In this document: positions 9,945 through 20,063 of the stretch, piece after piece
Layout: every line of letters begins with the position of its first letter
How positions within the stretch are numbered: position 1 is the first letter of the stretch
Assembly (NCBI RefSeq): GCF_009455635.1
Contig: NZ_QPER01000001.1
Location: forward strand, 124,001-188,000
Length of the DNA stretch: 64,000 nt
Direction of reading: 5' to 3'
Source: Paraburkholderia agricolaris
GTDB lineage: Bacteria; Pseudomonadota; Gammaproteobacteria; Burkholderiales; Burkholderiaceae
Notes under the pieces: generated by a model
Database searches by the model: none
Told to the model about the DNA's origin: nothing
Seen by the model: the letters and a program-made list of their open reading frames with translations, nothing else
Made by a program: the position numbers and the translations under genes

Positions 9945-10156
9945 GATGGAGGACGCCGTTCAGGCGCAGGCAGCCGCTTCGCGTGGCGAACGCTGACGAC
10001 GGCTCGCGACGCGCAGGGCGATAGAAAAGGGAGGCGTGTCGTTGCGCCGGAGGGTGGCGCGTTGTGCGTCACAGTTGGGCGCGGCGGCGGTGCAACTGCA
10101 CGACCCACGCGGCACGCCTGACTGGCGTACCGCGTGGGCCGGGTTTGAGGCAGGAA

Positions 10157-11554
<1,398 letters not shown>

Positions 11555-11589
11555 AGGCGGCGCGGCTCTGGTAGTCGCGTTGTACGGAT

Positions 11590-13248
11590 CTATGTCGCGT
11601 GATGCCGGGCCGCGAGCACCTCAAGATCGCGTGCAATGGTCTTCAGTGCCGGGTCCCACTGGCCGAACTGTGGTTGCCGGTAGAGCGTTGCGTCGGGATA
11701 CCAGGGGCTGTCGGAACGGTCGAGCAACCAGACCCAATGTGGATTGACGTCCAGCAGGACCCAGGTGCGCTGGCCGAGCGCGCCGCTCAGATGCGCCACG
11801 GACGTGCAAACCGTAATGACCAGATCGAGCGCGCTGACAAACGCCGCCGTGTCGTCGAAGTTGGCGAATTCGGCGCTGTAGTCCGACATCGGCAGACCCG
11901 CTGCCCGGGCGGCCGCGACGTCTGCGTCGGCACCCGGTTGCAGCGAATAGAACGCCACGTTTTGCATGTGGCTGAAATATTCCGCATAGCGCTCCCAGCC
12001 AACTCGCCGGAATGGATTGCGCTGATGGCCGGCGCTGCCGGTCCACACCAATCCGACCTTGAGTCTCGTTTCTTCACCAAGCCTCTTTTGCCACGATTTG
12101 CTGGCTGCGATGTCCGCATGCAAGTACGGAATTTCAGCGGGGATGGTCTCTTCGCTTGTGCCGAATATCAAAGGCAAGCTGAGCAGCGGAATTTCGTAGT
12201 CGAACGGCGGCAAAGCGTCGACGCCGCCGCCAGCCGAATAACCGTCCACCTGATTGCCGAGGCTGCGAGCGAGCAGCGCACCCATTTGCGGAAATGAATT
12301 CCAGACGAGACGGCCGCCTTCGTGATGAACACGTGCGGCCAGCAGAGGGATATAGCGGCTGAATTGCAAGACGTCGCCCATGCCTTGTTCGCCCCACACC
12401 AGCAGTGTTTTGCCGACGAGCGACTCACCCTGCCAGGTCGGCGCGGGCATGACTGGGCGGAGGCCGCCCAATTCAAGCGAGCCATCCCAGCGCGCTTCAT
12501 GGGACTGCCAGCCGTGCGTGTAATCGCCGCGCACGAGTTGCAGCATGCCGAGATTGGAGCGCATGGCGGCATTGTTGGGTGCTAAGGCACTGGCAGTTTT
12601 TGCGGCTTGCTCCGCCTCGTCCCAGCGTTGCGCTTCACGCAGCGCCAGCGCATAGTTGTTGTGCGCCAGCGGGCTATGCGGCGCGCATTGCACGGCTCGT
12701 GCGCCGGCTTCGAGTGCGCGCGGCAGATTCAAATTGACGCGATGTGCCTGAGTCAGATTGATCCATGCGTCGCCCTGGTTGGGATCGTCATGAACAGCAC
12801 TTTCCAGTAGAGCGAGTTGCTCGTTGAGATCGCCGTCCGTGAGTGCGAGGGCGCCAGCGAGATTGTTGCGCAACTGCGGGAATGCTGGATTGATGGCGAG
12901 TGCGCGACGATAGGGGGCGATTGCGTCGCCATGCCGGTTTGCCATCTGCAGCGCGTAGCCGACACGGAAGTGTGCAAGAGCGCGATGGGGATCGAGTTGG
13001 GCAATAATGGCGGCGAGTTCGATCGCGTCATTTTGACGATGTTGCTCGAGCAGCGTAGCGATGAGCGTTGCGATCGATGCATCGTCGAGCGGATGAAGCT
13101 GTGCGGCGCTATCGAGCCACGTGGCCTCTGCTTGTGCGGTGCCGTTTTGTCTGGCTGCGGCAGCATGTCGCAGAAAAGTCAGGAAAGCTGATGAGATGGG
13201 CGTCGCGCTGTCAGAGGTAGGTAGCATGGAAGGGTTGAGGCGGTGCAC
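11590..13248 (-). CDS. TPR protein with glycosyltransferase-like C-terminal domain
   Basis: 552 residues from GTG 13248; ATG 13227 is an equally plausible start and neither has a clear Shine-Dalgarno. Residues about 50-240 form TPR repeats (e.g. HFRVGYALQMANRHGDAIAPYRRALAINP). From about residue 250 the chain has TLLVWGEQGMGDVLQFSRYIPLL and later GLVWTGSAGHQRNPFR, typical of the glycosyltransferase-like domain fused to TPRs in many bacterial proteins. Such proteins are sometimes linked to surface or flagellin glycosylation, but no glycan locus is nearby, so the role is open. It is divergent from regB. Confidence 0.75.
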   Translation of the reverse strand: MHRLNPSMLPTSDSATPISSAFLTFLRHAAAARQNGTAQAEATWLDSAAQLHPLDDASIATLIATLLEQHRQNDAIELAAIIAQLDPHRALAHFRVGYALQMANRHGDAIAPYRRALAINPAFPQLRNNLAGALALTDGDLNEQLALLESAVHDDPNQGDAWINLTQAHRVNLNLPRALEAGARAVQCAPHSPLAHNNYALALREAQRWDEAEQAAKTASALAPNNAAMRSNLGMLQLVRGDYTHGWQSHEARWDGSLELGGLRPVMPAPTWQGESLVGKTLLVWGEQGMGDVLQFSRYIPLLAARVHHEGGRLVWNSFPQMGALLARSLGNQVDGYSAGGGVDALPPFDYEIPLLSLPLIFGTSEETIPAEIPYLHADIAASKSWQKRLGEETRLKVGLVWTGSAGHQRNPFRRVGWERYAEYFSHMQNVAFYSLQPGADADVAAARAAGLPMSDYSAEFANFDDTAAFVSALDLVITVCTSVAHLSGALGQRTWVLLDVNPHWVWLLDRSDSPWYPDATLYRQPQFGQWDPALKTIARDLEVLAARHHAT

Positions 13249-13358
13249 GAACCGGTGATCACTGATCGGCGGCCGTGCAGCGCTATCGCAAAAATTCCAT
13301 GTTAGCGGCGTGAGTTCGCGAGGTCAGTCGGACGAGTCCGAACAGGTAAACTAAAGTC

Positions 13359-14669
13359 ATGCATCGTATAACCAACACCGGCCGCGTCAACCTCGGCCAT
13401 CTGTTCTGGCTGCGCAGCCTCGCCATCATCGGCCAACTGGTGACGATCGCGGTCGTGCAGATCTTCTTCGGCGTGCACCTGCCGCTGCCCGCCATGCTGC
13501 TCGTGATCGCCCTCGAAGTGATCTTCAACGGACTCACGTGGTGGCGTGTTTCGCAACAGCGGCCCGAGTCAAATCTCGAACTGTTCGGCCAGATCTGGGT
13601 CGATCTCGGCGCGCTGTCGGCGCTGCTGTTCCTCTCGGGCGGTACTACCAACCCATTCGTTTCGCTGTACCTGCCATCGCTCGCGATCGCCGCGGCCGTG
13701 TTGCCATGGCAACTGATGGCGTGGCTCGCCGCGTTCGCCGTAGCCTGCTACGCAGTGTTGGGCTTCGATTCCGTACCGCTCAATCTCGACAATCCGGCGA
13801 ATCTGTTCGACTACTATCGCGCCGGCATGTGGGTGAACTTCATGGTCAGCGTTGGCCTGATTGCATGGTTCGTCGCGCGCATGTCACGCGCTCTGCGACT
13901 ACGTGACGCAGCGCTCGGGGACGCGCAGCAGCGCTTGCTTCACGATGAACGTGCCGTCGCGCTCGGCGTGCAGGCAGCCACGGTCGCGCACGAAATCGGT
14001 ACGCCGCTGTCTACAATTGCGATGTTGTCCGAAGAATTGCGCGACGCCGCGCGAACCGATCAAGGCCTCGCGCCGTACAGCGCCGATCTGGAGTTGCTTG
14101 AACAGCAAATGACGCTCTGTACGTCTGCGCTTGCGCGGCTGCGTAGCCGTGCATCGACAACGACCAACCGGCAAGCGGTCGGCGAATGGCTCGAGTCGTT
14201 TGCCGAGCAGTGGCGCTTGCGCCATCCGCATGTGAAGTTCGAGCGGATCGGTGTGCCGCCCGAGGGTGTCAGTCTTGACGATACGGTTGCCGTCAGTCAG
14301 ATTCTCACAATTCTGCTCGACAACGCCGCGCGTGCGAGCCGCGATCACGTCACGCTGTCGTGCAAGCTCGCAGAGCGCGTGGATCAGATCGTATTCGAGG
14401 TATGCGACGCCGGTCCCGGCATTCCAGCCGCTTTGCGCGGATCGCTCGGCACGATGCCGGTCGACAGCACACAGGGTGGACATGGCGTGGGCCTGTATCT
14501 GGCGTTTTCAGCGGCGGCACGTCTGAAGGGATCGATCGAACTGGCCGACGTCAGTGAGATCAAGCCGCGTGGCACGCGTGCAGTATTGAGACTGCCGCTT
14601 GCCGCGCGCAAGTTATCAGGGGCGGGCCGTCAAGGCACTACGCCATCCAACACGGAGAAACAGGCATGA
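13359..14669 (+). CDS. regB: Redox-sensing histidine kinase RegB/PrrB type
   Basis: A 436-residue membrane kinase with about six hydrophobic helices in residues 15-172. GGTTNPF at residues 94-100 matches the quinone-sensing loop of RegB. The H-box VAHEIGTPLSTI places phospho-His211; a Cys at residue 254, some 43 residues later, is at a comparable distance to the redox-active Cys of RegB. The ATPase part has LLDNAARAS (N-box), CDAGPGIP and GHGVGLYLA. RegB autophosphorylates when respiration is limited and passes phosphate to RegA. It overlaps regA by four bases (14666-14669). Confidence 0.88.
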   Translation: MHRITNTGRVNLGHLFWLRSLAIIGQLVTIAVVQIFFGVHLPLPAMLLVIALEVIFNGLTWWRVSQQRPESNLELFGQIWVDLGALSALLFLSGGTTNPFVSLYLPSLAIAAAVLPWQLMAWLAAFAVACYAVLGFDSVPLNLDNPANLFDYYRAGMWVNFMVSVGLIAWFVARMSRALRLRDAALGDAQQRLLHDERAVALGVQAATVAHEIGTPLSTIAMLSEELRDAARTDQGLAPYSADLELLEQQMTLCTSALARLRSRASTTTNRQAVGEWLESFAEQWRLRHPHVKFERIGVPPEGVSLDDTVAVSQILTILLDNAARASRDHVTLSCKLAERVDQIVFEVCDAGPGIPAALRGSLGTMPVDSTQGGHGVGLYLAFSAAARLKGSIELADVSEIKPRGTRAVLRLPLAARKLSGAGRQGTTPSNTEKQA

Positions 14670-15208
14670 GCGATATGAATTTTCTGGTGATCGACGACGA
14701 TGAAGTGTTCTCCGGCATCCTCGCCCGTGGTTTGACGCGGCGCGGTTATACGGTGGCCGAAGCGCACAACGCGGATGAAGCGATCAAGTTGGCGAACCAG
14801 CAGAAGTTCAGCCAGATCACAGTAGATCTGCATCTCGGCAACGATTCCGGCCTGACGCTCGTCGCGCCGTTGCGCGATTTGCAGCCGGACGCGCGCATGC
14901 TGGTGCTGACCGGTTATGCGAGCATTGCCACGGCGGTACAGGCAGTGAAAGACGGCGCCGATAACTACCTGGCGAAGCCTGCCAATGTCGAGACGATCCT
15001 GTCTGCGCTGCAAAGCGAAGCGAGCGCTTTGCAAGCTGAAGAAGCAATCGAGCATCCCACACCGCTGTCGGTCGCTCGTCTGGAGTGGGAGCATATTCAA
15101 CGTGTGCTCGCGGAACACGGCGGCAATATTTCGGCTACGGCACGTGCGCTCAACATGCATCGTCGAACGCTGCAACGCAAACTGGCAAAGCGGCCGGTCA
15201 AGCAGTAA
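14666..15208 (+). CDS. regA: Response regulator RegA/PrrA/ActR type
   Basis: A 180-residue two-domain regulator: receiver domain with acidic pocket DDDE at 10-13, phospho-acceptor Asp54 in TVDLHLG, and the Lys in YLAKPAN; then a Fis-type helix-turn-helix from about 140 to 178 (NISATARALNMHRRTLQRKL). RegA regulators control respiratory, hydrogenase and carbon-fixation genes in response to redox state. ATGA overlap with regB shows a two-gene operon, closed by a strong terminator at 15253-15288. Confidence 0.9.
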   Translation: MSDMNFLVIDDDEVFSGILARGLTRRGYTVAEAHNADEAIKLANQQKFSQITVDLHLGNDSGLTLVAPLRDLQPDARMLVLTGYASIATAVQAVKDGADNYLAKPANVETILSALQSEASALQAEEAIEHPTPLSVARLEWEHIQRVLAEHGGNISATARALNMHRRTLQRKLAKRPVKQ

Positions 15209-15252
15209 GCGCTGAGACCCGCCCGCGCTTGTGGGCCGTGAAGCATCAAGCA

Positions 15253-15288
15253 AAACGGGCCGTCTTTTTCAAGACGGCCCGTTTTTTT
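15253..15288. terminator. Bidirectional intrinsic terminator, regA / hslU
   Basis: AAACGGGCCGTCTT (15253-15266) pairs perfectly with AAGACGGCCCGTTT (15271-15284), loop TTTC, followed by a T-run on the plus strand and preceded by an A-run that gives a U-run on the minus strand. It lies between convergent regBA and hslVU. Confidence 0.9.
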
Positions 15289-15364
15289 ACGTCTCACACA
15301 TGATCGGATCACGTGCGAGGCGCGTGGCTGTGACATGGCGTCCACATCGACGCCGGTTTCGGTA

Positions 15365-16711
15365 TTACAGCACGTAGCGCGACAGATCCTCGTCTTCCGC
15401 CACTTCGTTCAGCGCGCGATCCACATACGCCGCGTCGATCTGTACTGCCTTGCCCGAATGATTGCCGGCCGCGAACGACACTTCCTCGAGCAGCTTTTCG
15501 ATCACCGTGTACAGACGGCGTGCGCCGATGTTTTCGGTCTTCTCGTTCACCGAATACGCGATCTCGGCGAGACGGCGAATACCGTCGTCGGCGAATTCCA
15601 GGTGCACGTCTTCCGTAGCCAGCAGCGCCTGGTATTGCTTGACGAGGCTCGCGTCGGTCGACACCAGAATCGATTCGAAATCTTTCACTGACAGCGAATC
15701 CAGTTCGACCCGAATCGGGAAGCGGCCCTGCAGTTCCGGAATCAGATCGCTCGGCTTGGCCAGATGAAACGCGCCACTCGCGATGAACAGAATGTGGTCG
15801 GTCTTCACCATGCCGTACTTGGTATTGATCGTGGTGCCTTCGACCAGTGGCAACAGATCGCGCTGTACGCCCTGACGGGACACTTCACCGCCGCCGGCTT
15901 CATTACGCGACGCGATCTTGTCGATTTCGTCGAGAAACACAATGCCGTTCTGCTCGACGTTCTGCACCGCCTTGGTTTTCACCTCTTCGTCGTTGAGCAT
16001 CTTGCCGGCTTCTTCGTCGGTGAGGACTTTGAGCGCTTCCTTCACTTTCAGCTTGCGGCGCGTTTTCTTGCCGCCGCCGATGTTCGCGAACATTGAACGG
16101 ATCTGCTCGGTCATGTCTTCCATGCCCGGCGGCCCCATGATGTCCATGCCCACTTGCGGCTGTTCGACGTCGAGTTCGATTTCCTTGTCGTCGAGCAGGC
16201 CTTCACGCAGACGCTTGCGGAAGGTCTGGCGCGTGGTGCTGCCTTCGTCGGCAGTATCCGTCGCGCTCGAACTTGCGCCGAAACCTACCGGCCGGGCGCT
16301 CGGCAACAGGATGTCGAGGATGCGGTCTTCGGCCTGATCTTCCGCCTTGGTCCGCACTTTGCGCATTTCCGTTTCGCGCGTCTGTTTGACCGAGATTTCG
16401 ATCAGATCGCGCACGATGCTGTCGACGTCGCGGCCTACATAGCCGACTTCGGTGAATTTGGTGGCTTCGATCTTGATGAACGGTGCGTCGGCCAGTTTCG
16501 CCAGACGCCGCGCGATTTCGGTTTTACCGACGCCGGTCGGTCCGATCATCAAGATGTTCTTCGGCGTGATTTCCTGACGCAGCGGGTCGGCAACCTGCTG
16601 ACGGCGCCAGCGGTTGCGCAGCGCCACGGCAACCGCTTTCTTCGCACGGCCTTGGCCGATGATGTGCTTGTCGAGTTCCGAGACGATCTCGGCAGGGGTC
16701 ATGGTGCTCAT
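15365..16711 (-). CDS. hslU: ATP-dependent protease ATPase subunit HslU
   Basis: A 448-residue AAA+ unfoldase. Walker A GPTGVGKT is at residues 57-64, Walker B is [12 protein letters not shown], and the extended I-domain (about 110-240) is rich in charged residues. The C-terminus DLSRYVL is the tail that docks into HslV. Together with HslV it forms the two-part cytoplasmic protease of the heat-shock response. It follows hslV by nine bases on the minus strand. Confidence 0.97.
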   Translation of the reverse strand: MSTMTPAEIVSELDKHIIGQGRAKKAVAVALRNRWRRQQVADPLRQEITPKNILMIGPTGVGKTEIARRLAKLADAPFIKIEATKFTEVGYVGRDVDSIVRDLIEISVKQTRETEMRKVRTKAEDQAEDRILDILLPSARPVGFGASSSATDTADEGSTTRQTFRKRLREGLLDDKEIELDVEQPQVGMDIMGPPGMEDMTEQIRSMFANIGGGKKTRRKLKVKEALKVLTDEEAGKMLNDEEVKTKAVQNVEQNGIVFLDEIDKIASRNEAGGGEVSRQGVQRDLLPLVEGTTINTKYGMVKTDHILFIASGAFHLAKPSDLIPELQGRFPIRVELDSLSVKDFESILVSTDASLVKQYQALLATEDVHLEFADDGIRRLAEIAYSVNEKTENIGARRLYTVIEKLLEEVSFAAGNHSGKAVQIDAAYVDRALNEVAEDEDLSRYVL

Positions 16712-16720
16712 CGTAGGTCC

Positions 16721-17257
16721 TTACTCGATCGTCTCGATGACGCGGTTATGGTTCGTATAGATGCACATGTCGCCGGCAATCTCCAGCGACTTCTCCACGA
16801 TCTCGCGCGGCGACAACTCGGTGTTGTCGACGAGCGCCTTCGCGGCGGCTTGCGCGTAAGCGCCGCCCGAACCGATCGCGCAGATGCCGCCTTCCGGATC
16901 GAGCACGTCGCCGTTACCGGTAATGACGAGGGTGGTGGTGGCATCCGCTGCGATCAGCATCGCTTCGAGGCGGCGCAGCATGCGGTCGGTGCGCCAGTCT
17001 TTGGCGAGTTCGACGGCGGCGCGGGTCAGATTGCCCTGATGTTTTTCCAGCTTCGCTTCGAAGCGGTCGAGCAGCGAGAACGCGTCGGCCGTGCCGCCGG
17101 CGAAGCCAACCATCACCTTGCCGTTATAGATGCGCCGGACTTTCTTCGCCCCGCCTTTCATGACGATGTTGCCCAGTGTGACCTGACCGTCGCCGCCAAG
17201 CGCGACCTTGTCGCCGCGGCGTACGGAGACGATCGTCGTGCCGTGAAATTGCTCCAT
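16721..17257 (-). CDS. hslV: ATP-dependent protease peptidase subunit HslV
   Basis: 178 residues from ATG 17257. The proteasome-type N-terminal nucleophile lies in [11 protein letters not shown]: Thr7 would become the catalytic N-terminus after removal of a six-residue leader, whereas E. coli HslV needs only Met removal. GDGQVTLG and [10 protein letters not shown] are further family motifs, and the C-terminal part has the Na-site [15 protein letters not shown] sigma-32-like promoter lies about 140-170 bases upstream. Confidence 0.95.
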   Translation of the reverse strand: MEQFHGTTIVSVRRGDKVALGGDGQVTLGNIVMKGGAKKVRRIYNGKVMVGFAGGTADAFSLLDRFEAKLEKHQGNLTRAAVELAKDWRTDRMLRRLEAMLIAADATTTLVITGNGDVLDPEGGICAIGSGGAYAQAAAKALVDNTELSPREIVEKSLEIAGDMCIYTNHNRVIETIE

Positions 17258-17397
17258 ATGCGTTCCTCTTTGCAAAACGGGTAGGACGCGGTGGCGCAGC
17301 ACCACCGCACGAATCCTGTGAATCCTGGAAGCGGACGGCGCGCAACGCTGAACCGATCAACCGGTTGGCGCGCGCTCGTGCAACGCATGTCCGACCT

Positions 17398-17425
17398 ATT
17401 TAAGGGCGTGCACGGTCATATCAAG
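17398..17425 (-). promoter_or_regulatory. Candidate heat-shock (sigma-32-like) promoter of hslVU
   Basis: Reading the minus strand, CTTGAT (17425-17420) is followed after 13 bases by CCCTTAAAT (17406-17398). This resembles the sigma-32 pattern CTTGAA and CCCCATNT at the right spacing, and it is upstream of hslV, a classic heat-shock gene. The -10 match is partial. Confidence 0.45.
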
Positions 17426-17490
17426 AGCCGGCAAATGTCATAAGACAAAAACACGGGATTCAGGGCGGGGAATTGTGCGGAGGAGCACAC

Positions 17491-17524
17491 AAAAGAAAAA
17501 AGGCGCACAGATCACCGTGCGCCT
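17491..17524 (-). terminator. Intrinsic terminator of dksA
   Basis: On the minus strand GTGCGCCT partners (17517-17524 with 17501-17508) form an 8-bp GC-rich stem, followed by a U-rich run from the complement of AAAAGAAAAA at 17491-17500. It lies about 50 bases past the dksA stop. Confidence 0.8.
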
Positions 17525-17575
17525 CTCGACGAAGCAGCTTAAAAGGGCGCGGAGCCGAAGCCGCGCCGCAGGCGT

Positions 17576-17995
17576 TCAGTCGCCGAACAGCTTCTGGCGC
17601 AGTTCGCGGCGTTCCTGCGCTTCGAGCGACAGGGTGGCCGTGGGCCGTGCGAGCAGACGCGGAATGCCAATCGGCTCGCCGGTTTCTTCGCACCAGCCGT
17701 AATCGCCCGAATCGATGCGCGCGATCGATTGCTGCACCTTCTTCAGCAGCTTGCGCTCGCGGTCGCGCGTGCGCAGTTCGAGCGCATGCTCTTCCTCGAT
17801 CGTTGCGCGGTCGGCCGGATCCGGCACGATTACTGTTTCGCGCAGGTTCTCGGTCGTCTGGCCGGCATTGCGGAGAATGTCCGCTTGCAGCTGTTCGAGC
17901 TTGTTCTTGAAGAAAGCGAGCTGATCCTCATTCATGTAATCCTTGTCGCTCATCTTCAGGATTTCGGCTTCAGTCAAGAGTCGTTTCGTCGTCAT
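17576..17995 (-). CDS. dksA: RNA polymerase-binding transcription factor DksA (single-Cys variant)
   Basis: 139 residues from ATG 17995, which has GAAGAAG nine bases upstream; the TTG further up has no support. The coiled-coil tip carries the DPADRATIEEE segment with the functional Asp-Ala-Asp-type tip. The C-terminal globule reads GDYGWCEETGEPIGIPRLLARPTA and then LSLEAQERRE. E. coli DksA has four zinc-ligand cysteines here; this protein keeps one, with Thr, Ser and Ala at the other positions. DksA with ppGpp reprogrammes RNA polymerase at rRNA and amino-acid promoters. A clear terminator follows. Confidence 0.93.
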   Translation of the reverse strand: MTTKRLLTEAEILKMSDKDYMNEDQLAFFKNKLEQLQADILRNAGQTTENLRETVIVPDPADRATIEEEHALELRTRDRERKLLKKVQQSIARIDSGDYGWCEETGEPIGIPRLLARPTATLSLEAQERRELRQKLFGD

Positions 17996-18022
17996 CTGGC
18001 TTGCTTCTTCAATGTGAGGCAA

Positions 18023-18666
18023 AACTCATACATAGTGCCCGCACTTTCGTATTGCCCGCAAAGGCGCCACGGGGGACGCTGAGCGCTGGGCGGGCACGGA
18101 CGGTGGACTGTCGGTGACGCCGAGGCGCCTTGCGCCCACGCGCCGGGCGTCGTTACGCCGGGCGTCGTTACGCCAATGCGGGGCCGAACTCCTCTGGAAA
18201 CCGTTTCTCAATTGCTCCTGAGGCATTGCTTGCCGGCAGCGCGCCTTATCAGCTGTGCCAGCCGGCATTGTCGGCGTGATATCCGGACAAGGTTTTCCGG
18301 CGCCGTTTCAGGCCCGGCGCGGACTACGCGCAGACCGGGCAATTCGTTGTCATTCTCCAGTGGGCACGTATTGTAACTGAATCACAATCCAGCACCGCAA
18401 CTGGTGAAAATCCCCCGGCGGCGCATTGATATCCCGAAAATATAACGCGCGCACGACCAAAAAGCGATGGTCGTGCACGGTTTAATACAGCAGGGTTTTC
18501 ACGTGTTTTTCACACAGCCGACATTTCGGCGGGCTTTCGGGCACTTTTTTCTGCGTATTCCGCAGACAATTGTTTGTTGTTCGCAGGGCGTACGCTCGCC
18601 ATCCGCGTACGCCGACACGCCTGCCATGCCGAGCCACCTCGGCTTGGCACGGTCAAAGCGTGAGGT
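18023..18666. other. 644-bp intergenic region between dksA and the COG0523 gene
   Basis: No convincing gene. Structures seen: a perfect 15-bp tandem duplication (18141-18170); a 9-bp hairpin GCACGACCA/TGGTCGTGC at about 18451-18477; a perfect 9-bp hairpin with arms GGCGTACGC and GCGTACGCC at 18587-18613; and an 11-bp stem with one mismatch at 18624-18651 that may end the COG0523 transcript on the minus strand although no U-run follows. The dksA promoter must lie in the left part. Confidence 0.5.
18141..18174. repeat. Perfect 15-bp tandem duplication
   Basis: CGCCGGGCGTCGTTA occurs twice head to tail (18141-18155, 18156-18170), followed by a third partial CGCC. It lies about 145 bases upstream of the dksA start. 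Confidence 0.8.
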
Positions 18667-19770
18667 TTATGCCAGACAGGCGTCCAGGCCGTCGGTGATC
18701 AGGTCCTGCGGCAGTTCGATGCCAATGAACACCATTTTGTTGGTCTTCTTTTCGATCGGCTGCCATTTCGCGGCCAGATCGCTGCCCATCATCTGGTGGA
18801 CGCCCTGGAACACTACCTTGCGGTCAACCCCCTTCATATAGAGCACGCCCTTATAACGCAGCAGGCGCTCGCCATAAATTTGCAGAATGCCGCCGAGGAA
18901 GTCTTCGAGTTTGTTCGGATCGAACGGACGGTCGCTGCGGTAGACGAACGATTTGATCTTGTCGTCGTGGTGCGCGTGATGGTGATGCGCGTGGTCGTGG
19001 CCTTCGTGGTCGCACTTGCCGTGGTCGTGATCGCAGTTTTCGTGATCGTGATCGTCGTGGTCGGCATGGGTGTGGCCGTGCTCGTCATGCGCGTGAGCGT
19101 GGCTGTGCGCATGTTCGTCTTCAGCGAGGAAGTCCGGGTCGATTTCGAGCTTCGAATTCAGATTGAAGCCGCGCAGATCGAAGATTTCCTTGATGTCCGC
19201 TTCGCCGAAATTGACGACCTTGATCGCCGCCCGCGGGTTCATGTGCAGCAGGCGATGGCGCAGATCGTCCAGGTGTTTTTCGTCGACCAGATCCGACTTG
19301 GTGATGAACAGGCGATCGGCGAAGCCGACCTGGCGCTGCACCACTTCATGCTCGTCCAGTTGGTGGTTCGCGTGCTTCGCGTCGACCAGCGTGATGATCG
19401 CGTCGAGCAGGAATTCATTGGCGATCTGGTCGTCCATGAAGAACGTCTGCGCGACCGGGCCCGGATTGGCGAGGCCGGTGGTTTCGATCACGACACGGTC
19501 GAAATCCAGTTCGCCGGACTGCTTCTTCGCCGCCAGGTCGCCCAGCACGCGCGACAGGTCGCCGCGAATCGTGCAGCAGATGCAGCCGTTGCTCATCTGG
19601 ATGATCTGCTCGCTCGTGTCCTGCACGAGGATTTCGTTATCGATGTTCTCTTCGCCGAACTCGTTCTCGATCACGGCGATCTTCATGCCGTGCTTTTCGT
19701 TCAGGATGCGCTTGAGCAGGGTGGTTTTGCCGCTGCCGAGAAAGCCGGTCAGGATGGTGACTGGGATCAT
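18667..19770 (-). CDS. COG0523 (CobW/ZigA/YjiA) metal-chaperone GTPase with His-rich loop
   Basis: A 367-residue G3E GTPase. Walker A GFLGSGKTTLL is at residues 9-19, the family metal motif GCICCT places Cys63, Cys65 and Cys66, ETTGLANP is the switch/Walker B region and ITKSDLVD the base-recognition motif. Residues about 219-275 are a His/Asp-rich loop (HAHSHAHAHDEHGH and on) with two isolated cysteines, a likely Zn/Ni/Co buffer. The CobW_C domain follows. Family members insert or supply metals, often zinc under starvation. A 12-13-bp tandem array lies just upstream. Confidence 0.9.
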   Translation of the reverse strand: MIPVTILTGFLGSGKTTLLKRILNEKHGMKIAVIENEFGEENIDNEILVQDTSEQIIQMSNGCICCTIRGDLSRVLGDLAAKKQSGELDFDRVVIETTGLANPGPVAQTFFMDDQIANEFLLDAIITLVDAKHANHQLDEHEVVQRQVGFADRLFITKSDLVDEKHLDDLRHRLLHMNPRAAIKVVNFGEADIKEIFDLRGFNLNSKLEIDPDFLAEDEHAHSHAHAHDEHGHTHADHDDHDHENCDHDHGKCDHEGHDHAHHHHAHHDDKIKSFVYRSDRPFDPNKLEDFLGGILQIYGERLLRYKGVLYMKGVDRKVVFQGVHQMMGSDLAAKWQPIEKKTNKMVFIGIELPQDLITDGLDACLA

Positions 19771-19808
19771 GGTGGTCGCCTGTATGTACGTGAGTCTGTG
19801 CGTAATCG

Positions 19809-19884
19809 AATTACTGCGCGAATTACCGCGCGAATTTACCGAGCAAATTTACCGAGCAAATTTACCGAGCAAACTTGCCGCGCG
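19809..19884. repeat. 12-13-bp tandem array upstream of the COG0523 gene
   Basis: Three perfect copies of AATTTACCGAGCA (19833-19845, 19846-19858, 19859-19871) are flanked by diverged units: AATTACTGCGCG (19809) and AATTACCGCGCG (19821) before, AACTTGCCGCGCG (19872) after. The array starts 39 bases upstream of the start codon at 19770, in the promoter/leader zone of that gene. No spacer structure is present, so it is not a CRISPR. Confidence 0.85.
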
Positions 19885-20063
19885 AAATCTGCGGCGCGGG
19901 ATTTGCAGCGAACGCGCCTGCGAATCCGGTTTGCCGGGCGCGGCAGCCTGATGGCGCGCGACCCGATCTAGCCGGATATTGAAACATATCTGTCAAGCCG
20001 GCGCTGGCGGCGGGGCGAATCCCTTTCGCCGCGCACGGGAAATAACCGTCAAGCTATGGGCAA

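Noticed and set aside
18467..18841. 124-residue frame between dksA and the COG0523 gene
   Set aside because: It overlaps the 3' end of the COG0523 gene antisense and crosses several hairpins; no coding support.
19809..19884. CRISPR array
   Set aside because: Units are 12-13 bp, directly adjacent, with no spacers and no cas genes.
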